Source: Myxococcota bacterium (lineage in GTDB: Bacteria > Myxococcota_A > UBA9160 > PR03). From it: 13,609 nucleotides of DNA. Position numbers and translations under genes: made by a program. Below the pieces are notes generated by a model. It worked only from the letters and a program-made list of their open reading frames with translations. It made no database searches and was not told where the DNA came from. The number at the start of each line of letters is the position of its first letter. Within the stretch, counting starts at the first letter, position 1. Of this stretch, positions 13,568 to 13,609 are shown piece after piece. The stretch covers positions 1 through 13,609 of the forward strand of contig JASJBO010000149.1 of assembly GCA_030066475.1 (NCBI GenBank), given 5' to 3'.

Positions 13568-13597
13568 AGCGATCGGTGGGCCGGGGCGCTTTTTTTT
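13568..13597 (+). terminator. possible intrinsic terminator with T8 tract on the plus strand
   Basis: Eight consecutive T (13590-13597), unusual in this GC-rich sequence, follow an imperfect hairpin: AGCG (13568-13571) with CGCT (13587-13590) outside and CGG-TGGG-CCG (13574-13583) inside, separated by an internal loop. The stem is short, so confidence is modest. No plus-strand gene precedes it, so it would end a small RNA or antisense leader transcript. Confidence 0.35.
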
Positions 13598-13609
13598 ACA
13601 GGGCAGCGC

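Larger units (their letters stand above)
13401..13609. other. non-coding region upstream of the PEP-CTERM gene
   Basis: No gene is supported in these 209 bases to the window edge. They contain the PEP-CTERM leader with GAGAGG, two inverted repeats and a hairpin with a T8 tract in plus orientation. An ATG-TGA start-stop pair lies three bases before the real ATG on the minus strand. I cannot pick a convincing promoter; TAGACC near 13490 on the minus strand is the nearest match to the TAnnCT hexamers but lies far from the start. Confidence 0.6.

Overview
The window is very GC-rich and its codons end mostly in G or C. It reads like a deltaproteobacterial chromosome (Myxococcota or Desulfobacterota-like). 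The hints are a REC–HD-GYP regulator, a PATAN/DUF4388–DnaJ–TPR protein, an ACAD10/11-type kinase beside split MaoC dehydratases, and a PEP-CTERM protein. This placement is inference; no rRNA or other phylogenetic marker is present. I see no insertion sequence, CRISPR array or phage gene, and the region looks like chromosome with tightly packed genes.

Left part (1-1750). The 5' 58 bases of a minus-strand tRNA-Glu(UUC) run off the left edge. Next come a 3-methyladenine-DNA glycosylase (minus) and a divergent AAA+ ATPase with altered motifs (plus), their start codons only 36 bp apart. Positions 1707-2055 are non-coding, with several GTCCC/GGGAC hairpins and a sigma-54-like promoter.

Signalling operon (2056-5668, plus). 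Three genes are coupled by a 2-bp gap and a 4-bp overlap: a REC–HD-GYP cyclic-di-GMP phosphodiesterase, a V4R–STAS sensor-like protein, and a PATAN–J-domain–TPR protein. They look like one signalling unit of undescribed output.

Minus-strand run (11834 down to 5672). In transcription order: S9 family peptidase, APH/ACAD10-like kinase, MFS transporter, FAS1-like dehydratase subunit, MaoC hydratase subunit, and a secreted zinc metalloprotease. The kinase and the two dehydratase subunits suggest acyl-CoA metabolism. The MFS coding signal extends well upstream of the first usable ATG/GTG/TTG.

Right part (11835-13609). A TSUP (TauE/SafE) permease runs on the plus strand and converges on a PEP-CTERM surface protein, with a long nested hairpin between them. 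The last 209 bases are non-coding, with hairpins and a T8 tract in plus orientation.

Across the window, five genes carry a TAnnCT hexamer 6-8 bases upstream of the start codon, as expected for leaderless transcripts.
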